DNA of 64,000 nt from Diploscapter coronatus (GCA_964036155.1 OZ038422.1:44477201-44541200); one strand, 5' to 3'. Positions 50,395 to 63,231 are shown, counted from the first letter of the stretch. Numbers and translations are program-made. Notes: generated by a model from the sequence alone, not told the origin.

Positions 50395-50875
50395 TGCTCG
50401 TACTGATTCGTGCCATTCCTCCCTATCTCTTCCCTCTTCTTTCTCACGCCTAAAGAACAACCTTTTTGCAGGTGAACATTGGACCCTTCTCTCTCTTTTC
50501 ACATGCAGACGTGGGCGGGGCCTATCGTCTTCACCCCCTCCCGATGATAAGAGGGGTTGCCCAACCGGCCATTCTCTCAGTCTCGCTTCCATTTCCTTGC
50601 CACGAGCGAACTGCCTCCATATCGATAATCGTCTGATACGATCATTTCATCAGTGCATCTGGCAATTCACTCACAAATCGACTCGACTACAGTCCGCAGT
50701 CCAAACTTCAATTTCCACTGCAGAAATCGTTCACGTGCTTTGCAGCAGTCCGTTTTCTTTCCCTTTTCTGCTTAAATTTTTCCCTATTCCTTCCATCCAA
50801 TCTCCCACCCAACAGTTTATCTCTTCAATCTCTCACTTCTCCAGCTAGTCATCGTCATTTCTTCCCTAACATATT
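50395..50875 (+). promoter_or_regulatory. Pyrimidine-rich upstream region of the LRRC58-like gene
   Basis: Two C/T-rich blocks (about 50405-50500 and 50750-50875) lie immediately before the ATG at 50900. No TATA-like or specific factor site can be defended. The role is inferred from position. Confidence 0.35.
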
Positions 50876-50899
50876 CTCTGATTAATCGATTCGCAAATC

Positions 50900-53624
50900 A
50901 TGGAAAATCAACAACAGAACAACGACGCTGAGGTCGCTACTAGGTGAGATTTTTGCAATTTGAAAAGTTGTTTCCTATCAAAGCGATTTCTGCAATTGAT
51001 TGAGATGTGGGAATGATTTATTGCTTCTAGTAAACCGCGAAAATGACTTCTAGAATGTCTTCCGATGTATAGAAAATCAGTTATGAGACGGAATTATGTT
51101 CAAATTCGTTAGGTACTTTTTTAGGGATGATTTCATTTCCGATACTGAAAGTATAGGTTCCACTCCATTGCGATTTCGTATGTATCAGTTGCCATTTTTG
51201 CAAGGATAAATTCAAAAATACGCAAAATATTTGAATCATCGCAGTCATATGTCCAGTTTCACAGTTGCATCATCGATTTGACTTGTTGTTGTAAGAAAAT
51301 CGATAGTTATGATATGATTTTGGCAGAGAAAGGCTAAAAGAATAGAAGAAAAGGGGCAGTTTTGTAGCAGTCACAAGGCACTCTTCACTACAAAAATGAT
51401 ACGAAAATCACACACAGTTAACATACAAATTGTCATCATTCTGACCTATGAGAAATAATTGTTATTTCTAAAGATTTCCTTAATTTGTGGAATAACAAGA
51501 CAAGTCAAATGATGATGACAATTCTAGAAGCTCACACAATCATAAACAAATTGCGCTACAGTATAGCATCTTTCGATAAATTGACTTTACCATGTGATTA
51601 TGAATTAGACTAAGGACTTCAAAGGATAATTGCCTGAAGCGCAAAAGTGAAGATGCTAATTTAGTTCGACTCGTTTCCAAGAGATTGCACTTGTGAATTA
51701 CCGGCTGGAAGAGCTTCCCGAGGGCTATTTGGAAGAGCATGGCGAGTTCTACAGTCCTCTGCGAGTCAGCAGCCTCAACCTTAGCCAGAATCACTTTATC
51801 CGCATCGATGGAATCGGCCGATTCGCAAACCTTGTCAGGTGAATTCCGACTTTGATTCTTTGAATATTTGATTTTTGGATTCAAGTTAGCCATAGACTGG
51901 CTGGAATCTGGTTTGAGACCTTCAAAATCTGATCATCTTGATGAATATCATTTCGATAGAAAGATCTAGAAGAGAATATTTACGCAAATCATATTTCATT
52001 ACCACCAGTTTCCTGACTTGAACCAGAGACGAACAAAAGCTGGGTTTTCTTAAAATTCGAGTCAAGAAAGTTGTAATCGTCGACGAAACTGCATCTTTGG
52101 CATTAAAAATTATCAAGATGTAAGATTCAATTGTTTCCTTCAGTTTGGACATCTCGAATAATGCCCTGGTTGAATTGCCGGCTGAAATTTGCGTCATGTC
52201 GAATCTACGAACTCTTTGTGCTCGAAATAACCTGATTGATGAATTGCCCAAGTCGATCCAGAGCCTTACTAAACTCGAATCGCTGAATTTATCCGGAAAT
52301 CGTATCACCCAAATTCCTGAAGCCTTATTTGCGTTGACGGCTCTGAAAGCTCTTCATTTTGGTGCAAATATGCTTGAACAGCTTCCATTCAGCATTGGAT
52401 TGTTGACCAGGTACGTTTTGTAGATGAACTTCTTTATTTTAAGGGTAAATATGCATTTTCTAGATTGGAAATTCTATATTTGGGAGGAAATCGTTTGAAA
52501 GAAGTTCCCGCTACAATTGGTCGATTGAGCAGTTTGACTTCATTGGTTTTGTGCGACAATATTCTGGAGACTATTCCTTCGACCCTTGGACAATTGACTA
52601 ATCTCGAAAGTCTATCGCTCCATAACAATTTACTGAGGGTAAGAAGATATTATATAGTTTTGTTATTTTGAATTCTGAACTTCAGACCCTCCCTACTGAG
52701 ATCATCAAACTTCAGAACCTTCAGCAGCTCAGTTTGAGAAATAATCCACTAGGTAATTTTACAAAAAATCTGGATTCTTTGTGATATTTTTATTAGTTGC
52801 AAATTTTACTATCCTCAACGAAATATTGTAGATAAAAGTCATAATTTGGCATGTCATAATAGTATTATAAAAAGAACTTGTAATCTCTTAAAACTTCCAT
52901 TTAATTATTTCGTCCTACTTGCAGTTCAACGTTTCGTGCATACTGTAGAAATACAGCCTCCGACACTCAAGGAAATGGCTGGTCGAATAGTGCGAATGAA
53001 GATGGCGAAGGTTGATTTGAGGAACAAGATTCCAAGGTAAGCTATTTTTTCTCTAATTTCAGTTACGGTAGCTGCAATGATTGACTTGTTTGCTTTATAG
53101 GGAACTTCTCTCGTATCTCGCATCGGCAAATCAGTGCGTCAATCCCAAATGCAAGGGCGTCTATTTCGAAGCATGTGTCGAGCACGTGAAGTTCGTCGAT
53201 TTCTGCGGCAAGTACCGAGTGCCACTCCTGCAGTTCCTCTGGTGCGTTTGTTAGCTAATAGAAACCATTCGTCATACTGTAGAAGCAATAGGAAAAATGT
53301 ACAGTGAAAAATAAATGATAACAAATTTCCCATAGCCAGTTTATACCATCAGTTCTCATACTCTCATATTTTCTGTCAAACTGTCTTATGGATTCCATTT
53401 AGCATACTGTAAATTAATGATGAAGGGAAATTTCTTAGAAAATTTGACATAAAAGTTGCAGTTATCGCTAATCATAAACAAATATAACTTTCAGCTCCCC
53501 TCGCTGCTCTGCAAATGTCCCAGAATCGCCCTATGCATCGTCATCCTCTTCAGAAAGCGACGACGATTTGTACGTTCCCGCTGCCAATCAAAACGACAAA
53601 ATGCGCAAAGTTCTGCTCGGTTAA
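50900..53624 (+). CDS. LRRC58: LRRC58-like leucine-rich repeat protein
   Basis: Eight exons (50900-50943, 51665-51838, 52144-52410, 52464-52638, 52686-52752, 52925-53036, 53101-53241, 53495-53624) total 1110 bases and give 369 residues, matching the roughly 370 of vertebrate LRRC58. About eight leucine-rich repeats (roughly residues 33-240) show LxxLxLxxNxL units such as LESLNLSGNRITQIP and LEILYLGGNRLKEVP. A helical linker follows, then a conserved cysteine module: C292xxxxC297, the segment VKFVDFCGKYRVPLLQFLCSPRC, then an acidic Ser-rich stretch (SSSSESDDD) and a basic end. The start is the first ATG after a pyrimidine-rich leader. LRRC58 relatives are thought to act as substrate-recognition subunits of cullin ubiquitin ligases; the function here is inferred from similarity only. 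Confidence 0.88.
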
Positions 53625-54941
53625 ACCGAGGATTCACTTAGAAATTTACTAGGTTATTGAAGTTTCATTTCGCATATCACATTTCATATCATTTAGTCAT
53701 TAGCAATTTTATCGTTTCGTGTATCAATGCTCTTTCCTGATAATACGGAAAACTATGAGGACCATGGTTTGCTCAAGTTATTTTCTAATTTTTACATTTC
53801 ATGGGTTGGATACATTTCATCATGGACCATTTCGAATTCATCTGCCGTTTCTTTTTGAATCTGATTGATTTTTATTTGAACTTTAACATCGATAATTTCC
53901 ATATTTTGCCTTTCTTAGCGATTTCCACTACTTCTAACTGTGATGACATTTGCTTTACAAGTTGTTCTGCGCTATTTTCAAGTTTGATTTTGTTGACAAT
54001 TTTCTATTTTCTGTTCAAGCAACTTTCCTTGTTGTGAAAACAACTTTTTCGATCTCAATTTATCATTTGTTATGTCGAATTTTCTATGACAATAAAATGA
54101 ATTTTCCTTTTTAATTGTGAACGCGTAGTCGATTATTCCTGCTCGTTCTGTGAATTTAGACCGTTCAAATTTCCATTTTCACTATCGTCAAATTGGTGAT
54201 AGTAACAGTTTTTGCTGCCTCGCTACAGATCATGCAATCCGACTGATTATTGCATCAGAAAATAAAAAAGGGAAAGAAGGGAAACACTTCGATGAGAGAT
54301 TGATTCATTTCGTACGTTCAGTTGAAGAGGGCTGGCTGATTGCAGAGAAGTGACAAAGTGACAGACAATCAGGCAATTGTCAGCAGTCGCACATGTCATG
54401 GGTATTGTAAGACAGGTTGACAGAGAACGAGAAAGGATGATAATTCTTCGAAAGTCATCACTTTGACACTACAGATGAATCCAAATATTTTCGTCATTTG
54501 GGGTGTCGTAAGACGTAACTTTGAAGTTTATTCCAATTTAATGAAATATACTCGGTGATGCGATATCGATATGTGATGAAAGACAATAAACTTTATGACC
54601 AAAGAAATTATTTGATTTCCTTCTGTCTTTTACAGCAATTATGCTCGTGCTAGCAAGATCAAACATATGGAGAAGAATATATTTGGAAATTTGATAATTA
54701 GGTTAATCTGTGAATCCTGGTAATTCAAATTTGACAGTGTGCAATGCTGGAGTGATTTTAAAACGATGACGGGGTGGCTTTTGTAAAGTGACGATTTTTC
54801 CAATAATTAACCCTCTATCATTCGACAGAACAGAACACTACACCATTGTACATTTGTTTTCGACTTTAACCACCTTGAATTCGAGTTGTTCAATTTTTCT
54901 AGAATTTTGCAGATTCAAACATTTATTTACATAAGTTAAAA
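53625..54941. other. 3' flank of the LRR gene and spacer
   Basis: An AATAAA signal lies near 54092, about 470 bases after the stop, so the first part is probably 3' UTR. Nothing else is recognised up to the receptor 3' end at 54942. Confidence 0.55.
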
Positions 54942-56922
54942 TTACGATGAAACATAGGTCATGGAATTTGGCTTTCTATTTTCCGATTCGATCGTACTGA
55001 CGATCAAAGATTTCTTCTTTTTGACGAAAATTTGGAATGGCTTGAAAATTCGTTTTCTCATTTCATCCGAGCAGAAGACGAAGATCATCCTGAATATGAT
55101 GGAGGATTATATTTGATTTGTCATCTTATGAAACGCTTAACAATTCTTTCTGCAAAGTTTTAAAGAATCATAACCAAGAGCAGATTGAATTCAATTTTTT
55201 TTTAAATTAAAAGTGTCTTCACGAAAGCTAAATCATTGAAAATTTTGAGCTTCATCAATTCATCTCAGAGTCTAACTACTGACCATAGGTCAATTATGAT
55301 TGAAGCCGTAGTTGATATTTCACCCAATTACCCAATTGTCGAATGGCAGACCATCCAAGCGAACGTAGTGATGTAGAATTTGATGGAGCTGTAACTGTCC
55401 GGAATAAGCGGCTCGATTACATCGATCATCAGAGCTGTCATTGCAAATAGCAAATTTATTGCCAGCGACTGAAATATCTTTGTGAACAAATAAAAAATGC
55501 CATCTTTTACCATATCAAAATGGATCATTGTAAAAATAAAACAAACTATTTGTTTCAGAAATAATCCTACCTGAAAGAAGAATTTTATGCGTCTCTCAGT
55601 GATCGGGTGTTCGCTTGATATTGTATGATTTTTTATTTGCTAAATTCTTTGTTATGAATTTCTAAAAGTAAATAAAGCATAAAGTGAAATTACCCTATGT
55701 CGTTTGAAGACATAATAAAGAGTAATCGTATCTATAATGATAGCAATTCCAGTGGTGAATATGCTGATATAGAGGTCGTGCAGCACAAAGCCTCTCGAAC
55801 ATGAACTGTTCGCGTGCATGTAGATCCATTGGTACGATTCGGGATCGTAGGAATAATGACATGATTCTGAAGCATAAATAAAATTAGAACAGAGCATTTT
55901 ATCATGAATTTAAAAATAACTTATGAACGCCAAAGCTTCAAAAGTTGTCGCCGTTAGAAATGAGGAAACGTTATCCAAATCATTAGAGTCGTCATTCCAT
56001 TTTAATGCAAATTTGCAATGTAGTAAATTTCAATTATTCTAGCAAAATGGTAATTCACATTTGAATTCAGACACAAGTTAAAGTTATGAAAGTATACTTC
56101 AAATTTGACTTCCTCAAATTTATTCATTTGGAAATTTCCAAACTAAATTTTGAGAAATTGGTGTCGGAATCAGTTCACAATATTTGGAATAGTCAAGTTG
56201 GAGAAACCTTCTAGTTCGTAACTTTCCCATATGCAAGATTCAGAGATCACAGAAAGACTTCAAAGTCAAAACTTTCGAAACTAATTCGAAACCCTGAAAC
56301 ATTTTTTATCATATAAGAATCTAACCAATCTGGAATATAACAAAGTACCATATCGAATAGATAAATAAGACAGTGATAGCGATTTTAGCATTCCTCAAAT
56401 TGAAATATTTCGAATAATAGATCGGAATACAAATGGCAAATAATCTATTCAAGGCTGAAAAACCAATATAAATTGGCGTTTGATGAATTAAATGAAACCT
56501 TCCCAATATTTTAAACAATGTCTACTTACCTAGGAAAAAGTCGAGATAAACGCCGTTATAATAAAAATACGATATTAGTGATCCGTTTATGTAGCCAATC
56601 CTTGTTTCTGTCAGCGATTTCAAATTACTAAAACAAAAAGATTTAAAAATAAACAAATAATGGTAACTTACAAGAATGTCAAAGGTGCCGTCCAAAATGT
56701 GAATATTGTTAGAACGATGGAATTTGAAAAAAGTAGCGATGAGCTTATCAGGAAGTAGGAACTGAATTCCTTGCAATTGAAAGTGAAATAAAGTAAGGCA
56801 AAGGCATTGAATAGTAGTCCAATAAGACCTCCCTTAATTCAATTGTAATTACTTGAAATTGAAAATGCTACTGATGAACTTACAACGAACTCGATCAGTG
56901 CAATCGTTATTCTGCTATCCAT
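54942..56922 (-). CDS. Srx-type serpentine receptor
   Basis: Eight exons (56884-56922, 56672-56832, 56530-56627, 56326-56454, 55694-55866, 55571-55639, 55332-55468, 54942-55089) total 954 bases and give 317 residues with consistent phases and no stops. Helix 3 continues into the NRLFAICIPIYYSKYF motif typical of Srx receptors. The extracellular loop after helix 4 has CHYSYDPESYQW and a second Cys (NSSCSRG). Helix 5 ends with Asp and TLYYVFKRHR. Helix 7 (FAWMVCHSTIGG then MIFVFCSDEMRKRIF) leads to a basic tail. It is a probable chemosensory receptor. The paralogue at 60914-63231 shares the same intron plan with five 5' exons of equal or near-equal length. Confidence 0.8.
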
Positions 56923-57036
56923 CGAATATTATTGATCAAGACTTTGTTAGCTGACTAACAAAACAACTACCTTTGAAGATAAAGTCATCAATACATTAGA
57001 ATGGTTTTGCACGAATATGATTGCTATATTTCATTA

Positions 57037-57211
57037 CCTCAGTTGGGAGTTTGCTCTGTCTCCAGGCAAAAGGGGAGGTGCGAGCCGCACGCAACACGCA
57101 GGTGAAATAGCGTTGAAGGTGAAGTGAGCGCAGCGAAGACGCAGGCGGACAGGGAGGAAAGACTTCGCACCTCCCCTTTTGTCTAGAGACGGAGGCAATT
57201 GCCAACTGAGG
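57037..57211. mobile_element. MITE-like foldback, arms about 48 bases
   Basis: The left arm (cctcagttgg ... caaaaggggaggtgcga) and the reverse complement of the right arm match over about 48 bases with few differences. They flank a GC-richer core of about 75 bases that itself contains short symmetric motifs. No coding frame is present. Confidence 0.7.
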
Positions 57212-57631
57212 GATAATGATGAGTATGATAAGAATTATTTTAAAAAATTGTACATCATCTTATCTTACTTTTTAGTATTTTATTAAGTGTGTTTGTTTGT
57301 GTATCTTTCTGAGCTTACAATAGACCTCGATACCTGTCAATGGAAACCCCCACAAATTGTACATGATTCAAAAGGTAGCAGTGACCCGATGTGCAACGCA
57401 TAGTTTTTATTGCGATTTGATCCTTTTAATTAGCATAAATGATCATCTTTGTTAGACTATGTTCTCCACAATGAGAAGTTGAATAAAGGGTATTCTTCAG
57501 TTTTACTTCTTCTACTCCAAACTTCTTTTTGCAAAAATTTCTATTTTCTCCGGCCTTCCAATAAGTCAAATTCAAAAAATAGTTGAAACTTATTTAACTA
57601 CTCGCCGAGCTCTTTCATATGAGCCTACTTT

Positions 57632-58512
57632 CAGACTTATAGATAGGGATCGCCAGCTAAAATCATAGATGTGACATTATGGGTCATAATATTATACACT
57701 ATTTTGTAGATTTTGCCCATCACTTTCAATTTACGAAAAGAAATAATTTTGAAACATTTAATTAATTTCAAAATTCAAAAAGAATTGAAACTGAAAACAC
57801 GCTTTTGCTAACAAATTGTGGACAGGAGGAATGAAAAGTCCGTAGCGTTGTTCAGCAAAGCTTTTGTTGAACAACGGACACTCTCCAGGAATGAGCCGGG
57901 ATGTACAGGACTCGGACTCGCTGCAAGTTCGAGTTAAAAATTAGTTGAATTCCGTATATCCCTGCGGAATGAGAGGCGCCGCGATGCGGGAAAGAAAAGA
58001 GAAAAATGGAGAGACGCAGACGAAAGAGCGAGAGGGATGGGGGAAAGGGGCGAACGAATAAATTGATGATTTGTGAAAAAATATAAAAAATTTTTAAAGG
58101 CTATTTTTATAAACTAAGTATCAAAAATTAATGCCGAGAACTCAACAAATCCCTTTTCTCCTATTACTGCAAAAATTGCGCATACAATTTTTATATTTTT
58201 TCGGTCATCACGGGTTTTGACTAAGACTAAATTAATAAATTATAACCTATTTTATCCATTTATGCAAAAAAAATTAAACGCTTCACTAAGTTTTGATGTT
58301 TTACACTCGATTTTTCGATTCTTCAGTTTGCATCGCATTTAACGCGCAATTGCAGACTTCCAGAAAAATTCATATCACCACGCGAAATAAAACCCCTTCT
58401 GGATGTCAGCAAAACACTGGTGATTAGTAACTAAGTAATCTTGGAAAAAAACTAGAATTGCCAACATCTGTATCTAGCGAAAAGAAAGGGCTGGCGATCC
58501 CTACTTATAGAC
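57632..58512. mobile_element. Element with about 24-base terminal inverted repeats
   Basis: gacttatagatagggatcgc at the left and gcgatccctacttatagac at the right are inverted copies with about three mismatches, 880 bases apart. The interior has a purine-rich block (about 57960-58060) and a tight hairpin (57843-57879) but no transposase frame, so it is a non-autonomous candidate. Confidence 0.5.
57843..57879. repeat. Short perfect-stem hairpin
   Basis: cgttgttcagcaaagc and the following cttttgttgaacaacg form an almost perfect stem with a small loop, extended by gtccg/cggac at the base. It lies inside the 57632-58512 element. Confidence 0.6.
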
Positions 58513-59441
58513 TACTTCCTCACTGGAAAATTTGTTCAAGTTCCCGAGATTTTCCTGAGTTTATCGTAGTTTTGTTTTTGAAAACGGACTTCAGATTCGT
58601 ACTCTACGCATCCGAATTGACTATTCTAATGAAACAGATTTTCTTTAAAATAATTTGTTGCTCAATTTATATTATAAAATTATATATAAAAGTTAATGGT
58701 AAAATCATAAGTGTAGAAGAAGCGGACAAAATTGTGTGCAGAGATTCCCGATAAAAGTGAAAACCCGAGATTGTATGAAATTGTGTTACGTAGCATAATT
58801 CATGGACCATGCGGAGATCATAATCCGAGATGTGTTTGAATGGCAAAAGATTAAAAAATTTTGTAGTAAGAAGTTTCCAAGGAAATTTAGAGAGACTACG
58901 ATGTTGGAAAATAACAGCTATGCAGAATACAAAAGAAGAGAATGGAGTGAAAATTGATAATAGACTAGTCTTCGGCAGCCACCTCGGTTAGTATTTCATA
59001 TTTCACAAGAAATGAAGCATAAAATGATTGGATTTGAAAACGCAAACGCATCTTGTAATATCTGGAATTAATTAACGTTCATTACATTGCGTTATTATCA
59101 AATGCACGTAAACTTTATTAACAAAAACCTGAGTGAAACAAATATCTTAAACCCTTTCACCAATGCAATTAACTTTCTCTGAATTTAACTTTTGGATTTG
59201 TCCAAACTATAAGCGAATCACAGACAACGCTTCAAAGAGATTAATCGAAAATGGCCTTTTGAAGGACGTTTCTTAGAAAGAGTTTTCGATTTCGAATATC
59301 CTACAATGAATACTCTTTGATGCAACTGAAGTGCTATAACGAAAAGATTATAGAAGCTGCATTACTATAAAATACATTAACTTCATTCCGTGCAAATTCC
59401 CAAAATATTTATGACAAACAAATTTATTCAATATTAAGAAT

Positions 59442-59856
59442 CATTCCACGAATAAACGAAACAACTAACAGAAAGGGGTCCGAACCAAACCCATATGGAT
59501 AGATACGCCAATGGGCCCTAATCACAAAAATGGGGAGACCAAGCCTTGTCTCCTAAAGTGGACGAAGCTAGGTGGGGGGTCAAAGTTAGGAGTTTTGACG
59601 ATTCGACTATAAACAGGAGGTACAAAGAAAGCTTTTGCTATAAAAGATATTCGAAAAATTTAAAAAGGATGAACATGGTCATGGGATGTACTTTCTAAAA
59701 TATAGGTTTGGAGAGATCAACCACTTACTGGGAGCGGGATCTGGTCTCCCCATTTTTGTGAATAGGGTCCATGGGTGTATCCACCATATAAGTTTGGTTC
59801 GGATTCGAGACACTTTTGCATTTGTCCGGACCCTAGTTCTAGTTATTTATGGAATG
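59442..59856. mobile_element. Terminal-inverted-repeat element, arms about 100 bases
   Basis: The left arm runs from cattccacgaataaacgaaa to caaaaatggggagacc. Its inverse forms the right arm, ggtctccccatttttgtg through to ttatttatggaatg. Blocks ggggtccgaaccaaac/gtttggttcggattc and ccaatgggccctaa/tagggtccatggg pair. A related single end occurs at 9219-9270, so this is a dispersed family. Confidence 0.65.
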
Positions 59857-59943
59857 TCTCTTAGATCAGGGACTATTGGAATGGGTTTTAAGTTTTCATA
59901 AGCGGACACAGAAATGGAAATAATTTTTTTTTTATTTTTGAAA

Positions 59944-60186
59944 ATGGAAACGAAATCTCCATCCGTTACTGATTTAAGCCATAGATTAGGTAGTAAGAAA
60001 ATGTATTCAACTTTCAGTCGCGGAAGGAAGACATTTGTTGAATTAATGGGTACAGAAGGCCATCGATATGTTGTAGAACCGGTTGATGAAAATTGGTCAA
60101 TTCGCCTATTTCTTCAAATCCATCAAAATTACGTCATGATAGGAAGCGTTGATACCTCTGATGATGAACCACAACTTACTGGCTAG
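59944..60186 (+). CDS. Small open reading frame, unknown protein (80 codons)
   Basis: An AAAATG-context start gives METKSPSVTDLSHRLG and ends DEPQLTG before a stop. The composition is mixed and protein-like (basic first half, acidic end), unlike the low-complexity frames nearby. No splice sites are needed and no family was recognised. It sits between two repeat elements, so it may be a fragment of a transposon or retrocopy, or chance. An ATG ten codons upstream is also in frame. Confidence 0.25.
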   Translation: METKSPSVTDLSHRLGSKKMYSTFSRGRKTFVELMGTEGHRYVVEPVDENWSIRLFLQIHQNYVMIGSVDTSDDEPQLTG

Positions 60187-60357
60187 TCTAAGTCTCATGT
60201 TGAAAAACCTCGATTTTTGTAAATCAGTCATAAAGTATTTCGGGTAATTGTCTTGTTGCTGAGAGGAGGCGATTATTTGGACTTATGCTTATGGATGCTT
60301 CCGTTTAAACATACGGGATATCGCCGATTCATTCCTGACTCTTCACAGTAATTCGAG

Positions 60358-60600
60358 CGATGCCTCTTCCTAACCTCATTCACAAATTTGAGGATTGTCT
60401 TGATTGGAACTTGACTATTTGATTGAGTTGCTTTCAATACTTTTCTGTATGTTTTGTCTGTCTTTTCTCACCGTTGCTTGGTCAATTTGGTTTTCCCTTT
60501 CTTAGAATGGAACTCGAAAGATGAAAGGAGTTTGGTTTAAAGTCATTTTATTTCGCTGATCATCCGGTAACGAGAATATAATTGTGAGATTTCAAACGAG
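60358..60600 (+). repeat. Dispersed repeat, copy 1 (pairs with 63771-64000)
   Basis: The stretch from gatgcctcttcctaacctca to ccggtaacgagaatataatt recurs at 63771-64000 in the same orientation with high identity. It contains a small palindrome (cctcattcacaaatttgagg). The two copies bracket the receptor gene at 60914-63231. Confidence 0.8.
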
Positions 60601-60913
60601 ATGATAGGGATGACGTATTCATATTTTGAATCTCCCGCATGCCAGCAATCGAGTCATAATGTTGAAAATATAATATTTTAGGATTTACTACATTAAACTC
60701 GGAGATTTTTTGTCGTGATAATGTGTTTGAAAATAATTTAAACTATTTTCTATGTCAATAATTCTTATGGCATGCATTTTATAACTGGTTTGATATATGT
60801 TTCGGCTAACATTATATTAATTGTGAATCCCTTTTATTTAGATTCCTTTTAAAAGTGAATAATTTATTATACAAGGTGGATATATTAGGATAGAGTGATC
60901 GATAGTCAATAAT

Positions 60914-63231
60914 CTAGCGAACTTGTATCACACGAGTTACATTACTATCTGCCATTTTCCAAGGACCAAATAAAGTTCTGAAGAGTTTCTCTCGCAGTTG
61001 ATTTGTCATAAAAAAGTATATTACTCTAAAATGGTAACGTCATTACACGAATTCATATTATATGAAAAGATTATATGGCAATTGAACTTGGGAAACTGAA
61101 GCAATAATTATTTTCTTCCGTGTTTATAGATTGAAGAATGTTTTCTTTTCTCACATTATTTCTTCATTTAGTTTTTTTTCTTCTTTTAAATTCATCATTA
61201 TTTTAAGTTAAAGTGCCAAATTTTATCTCTGCAAGGTCGTTAAATAGACATGCAAATTTACCCAGCTAGAAATGGGCACATCATCCAACTGAATGTTCCG
61301 AGGTAGAATTTGAGAAGAATTCGATGTTGGTCGACTAAATCGTAGTGAGCGATCACATAATATAGCAACACTTGAAGCATGTAAATCAGAGCGGTGATTA
61401 ACGACTAAATTGATGGAATTAAGTCTTGATTATGATATTATTGAACCTGCATGAAGAATCTCAAGTCCTTCGAGCTGATGGCATTATGCGAATGGTGATA
61501 CATTGAAGGAACTTTTTGTGATCGGAGTTCCTAAATAATTCAACTTTTACTATCACATTGAAGTCGTATTATAATCGGGATATCGAAAATTTCTAATGAA
61601 ATTTAGTTGTTTCTCTAGTTTAGATAGAAGTAAGTGAAAATAGCTTGAATTTTTGTCAATTGATTGAAGATATGTAGTATTTAGAGTATCGAATTTGTGA
61701 GATCAAGATATATTGAAAAACTTGAACCACGAGTATGTATGCTAGCCTGTCAAAATAATAAAAAAAACGTAGAACCTTATATCGCTGGTATATATGGTAA
61801 AGCGTAATTGAGTCGAGAAGGAGCGCAGACCCGTTCAGAACTAATGTCATGTACAAATCGTATTGAGCGTACAATCGCCCACAAACGTATTCCTCGTCGT
61901 ACATCCAGTGATACTCTCTCGGGTTATAGGACAAATGACACGTGTCTGAATGTAAATTGAATTTGGGATCACTATTTTCGGAAAAGGACACTCTCTAATT
62001 AGTCTTTTTGATAAGCATATCACGCGAATTAATAGCGTAAAACATTCTTAAAGTGCAGTTGTTGAAAAAAATAGAAAATTCTTTGGCTTTATCAAATCTT
62101 TTAGAAAATTAGTTATCTAATAATGTTCATATTTTATAAAATTTGCGTGCTAAGATATCGTTACTCAAAAATATTGTATTCCAAACGTGAACGTGCAAGT
62201 TAAAATAAGATCATGTTTCAGGAGGAAAAAATCTTAAAATATTAATAATACTTACCAAATTGTGACAAAACAAAATGCCAGGTATTGTAAATGAAAAATC
62301 CTGCCAGAACCCGGATAGTATTTTCACTTGTAAAAATTCGGAAGTAAAGTGTAGGAAAGCATATCGCACAAAGACGATTGATAGCTGCAAATGAATGCAT
62401 AAATGAGTCAAATTATTGAAAGAAAAATAAAAAGTTACCTAAAAATACATCCACGTAAATCGAAATGTACCAGAAATACCAGAAAACTCCCCCAACAATC
62501 AGACCAACTCTTGAACCAGCCAAGTCATACAACTCACTAAATATTAATTGAAATTCGGTTCTACTGCTGATGACCGTTGTTTTGAGACAGAATAAATGGT
62601 GCACAAATTTGAAAATCAAAATATGGATTCATAAGTTCAAACGTTTCGTCATAAAAACTTACTATAATCATTGAATTGTGTCAATTCGACTGTAAGCAAC
62701 TAGTTATTTTTTACAACAAATGTTAGATTTTTTATCTTGTCTCAAAAATCGTCGGCCATTGGCAATATCATGTTTTCTTACAAATAACTTGTGGTTGCTC
62801 CCCAAAATGCATAAATAAATAGAACAAATGTGTTAGCAAGCAAATACACGAAGCTCATTATGGCATAGGATGTGAATTCCGAAAACTTTCGGTAGAAAAA
62901 TATCGTACAGCATAAATTTATTGCTGCACCCAATAGTCCAAACTAAATTGAGAAATTTATGAGCATTACTAAGCTAATATAACATGCAAAAGTTGACTTA
63001 AAAATATATAATTACGCACAAAAATGCAAAATGATAATGCTCGTAATGGGAGATAAGTGCTCTGTTGCTTTGTATTTAGTTGAATGGTTGCACATTTTTC
63101 AAACCGATATTTCGTTGTTGCATGTTTTCAGTAAGCTGATAAAGTAAATTTAGAAGACAATTCAGAGTATTTAACGGCTAAAATAGACTTACGATAAGCA
63201 TAGCAAGAGAAGCCTCAGTTCTGTCATCCAT
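60914..63231 (-). CDS. Srx-type serpentine receptor, paralogue of the 54942-56922 gene
   Basis: Eight exons (63193-63231, 62782-62942, 62439-62536, 62256-62384, 61776-61945, 61447-61530, 61262-61404, 60914-61025) total 936 bases and give 311 residues, all phases consistent. The first four exons have exactly the same lengths as in the 54942-56922 gene (39, 161, 98, 129). Motifs correspond: NRLCAICFPTLYF after helix 3, CHLSYNPREYHW in the extracellular loop, DSITLYHIYQRYK ending helix 5, and helix 7 WMMCPFLAGVIYFFMTNQLREKLF. The tail is short and basic. It appears intact; the role is chemosensory by family inference. Confidence 0.8.

Larger units (their letters stand above)
48929..50899. other. 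Intergenic region between the nucleotidase and the LRR gene
   Basis: The 3' end of the nucleotidase is expected soon after 48928. A possible receptor fragment lies at 50055-50237 (-). From about 50395 to 50875 the plus strand is pyrimidine-rich, probably promoter and 5' leader of the LRR gene. Nothing else is supported. Confidence 0.5.
56923..60913. other. Element-rich spacer between two receptor genes
   Basis: It contains a foldback (57037-57211), an element with terminal inverted repeats (57632-58512), a second such element (59442-59856), a possible small open frame (59944-60186) and a dispersed repeat (60358-60600). Other parts are AT-rich without support for genes. Confidence 0.6.

Noticed and set aside
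58458..58754. 98-codon plus-strand frame
   Set aside because: It begins inside an inverted-repeat end and has AT-driven Ile/Lys composition; no support as a gene.
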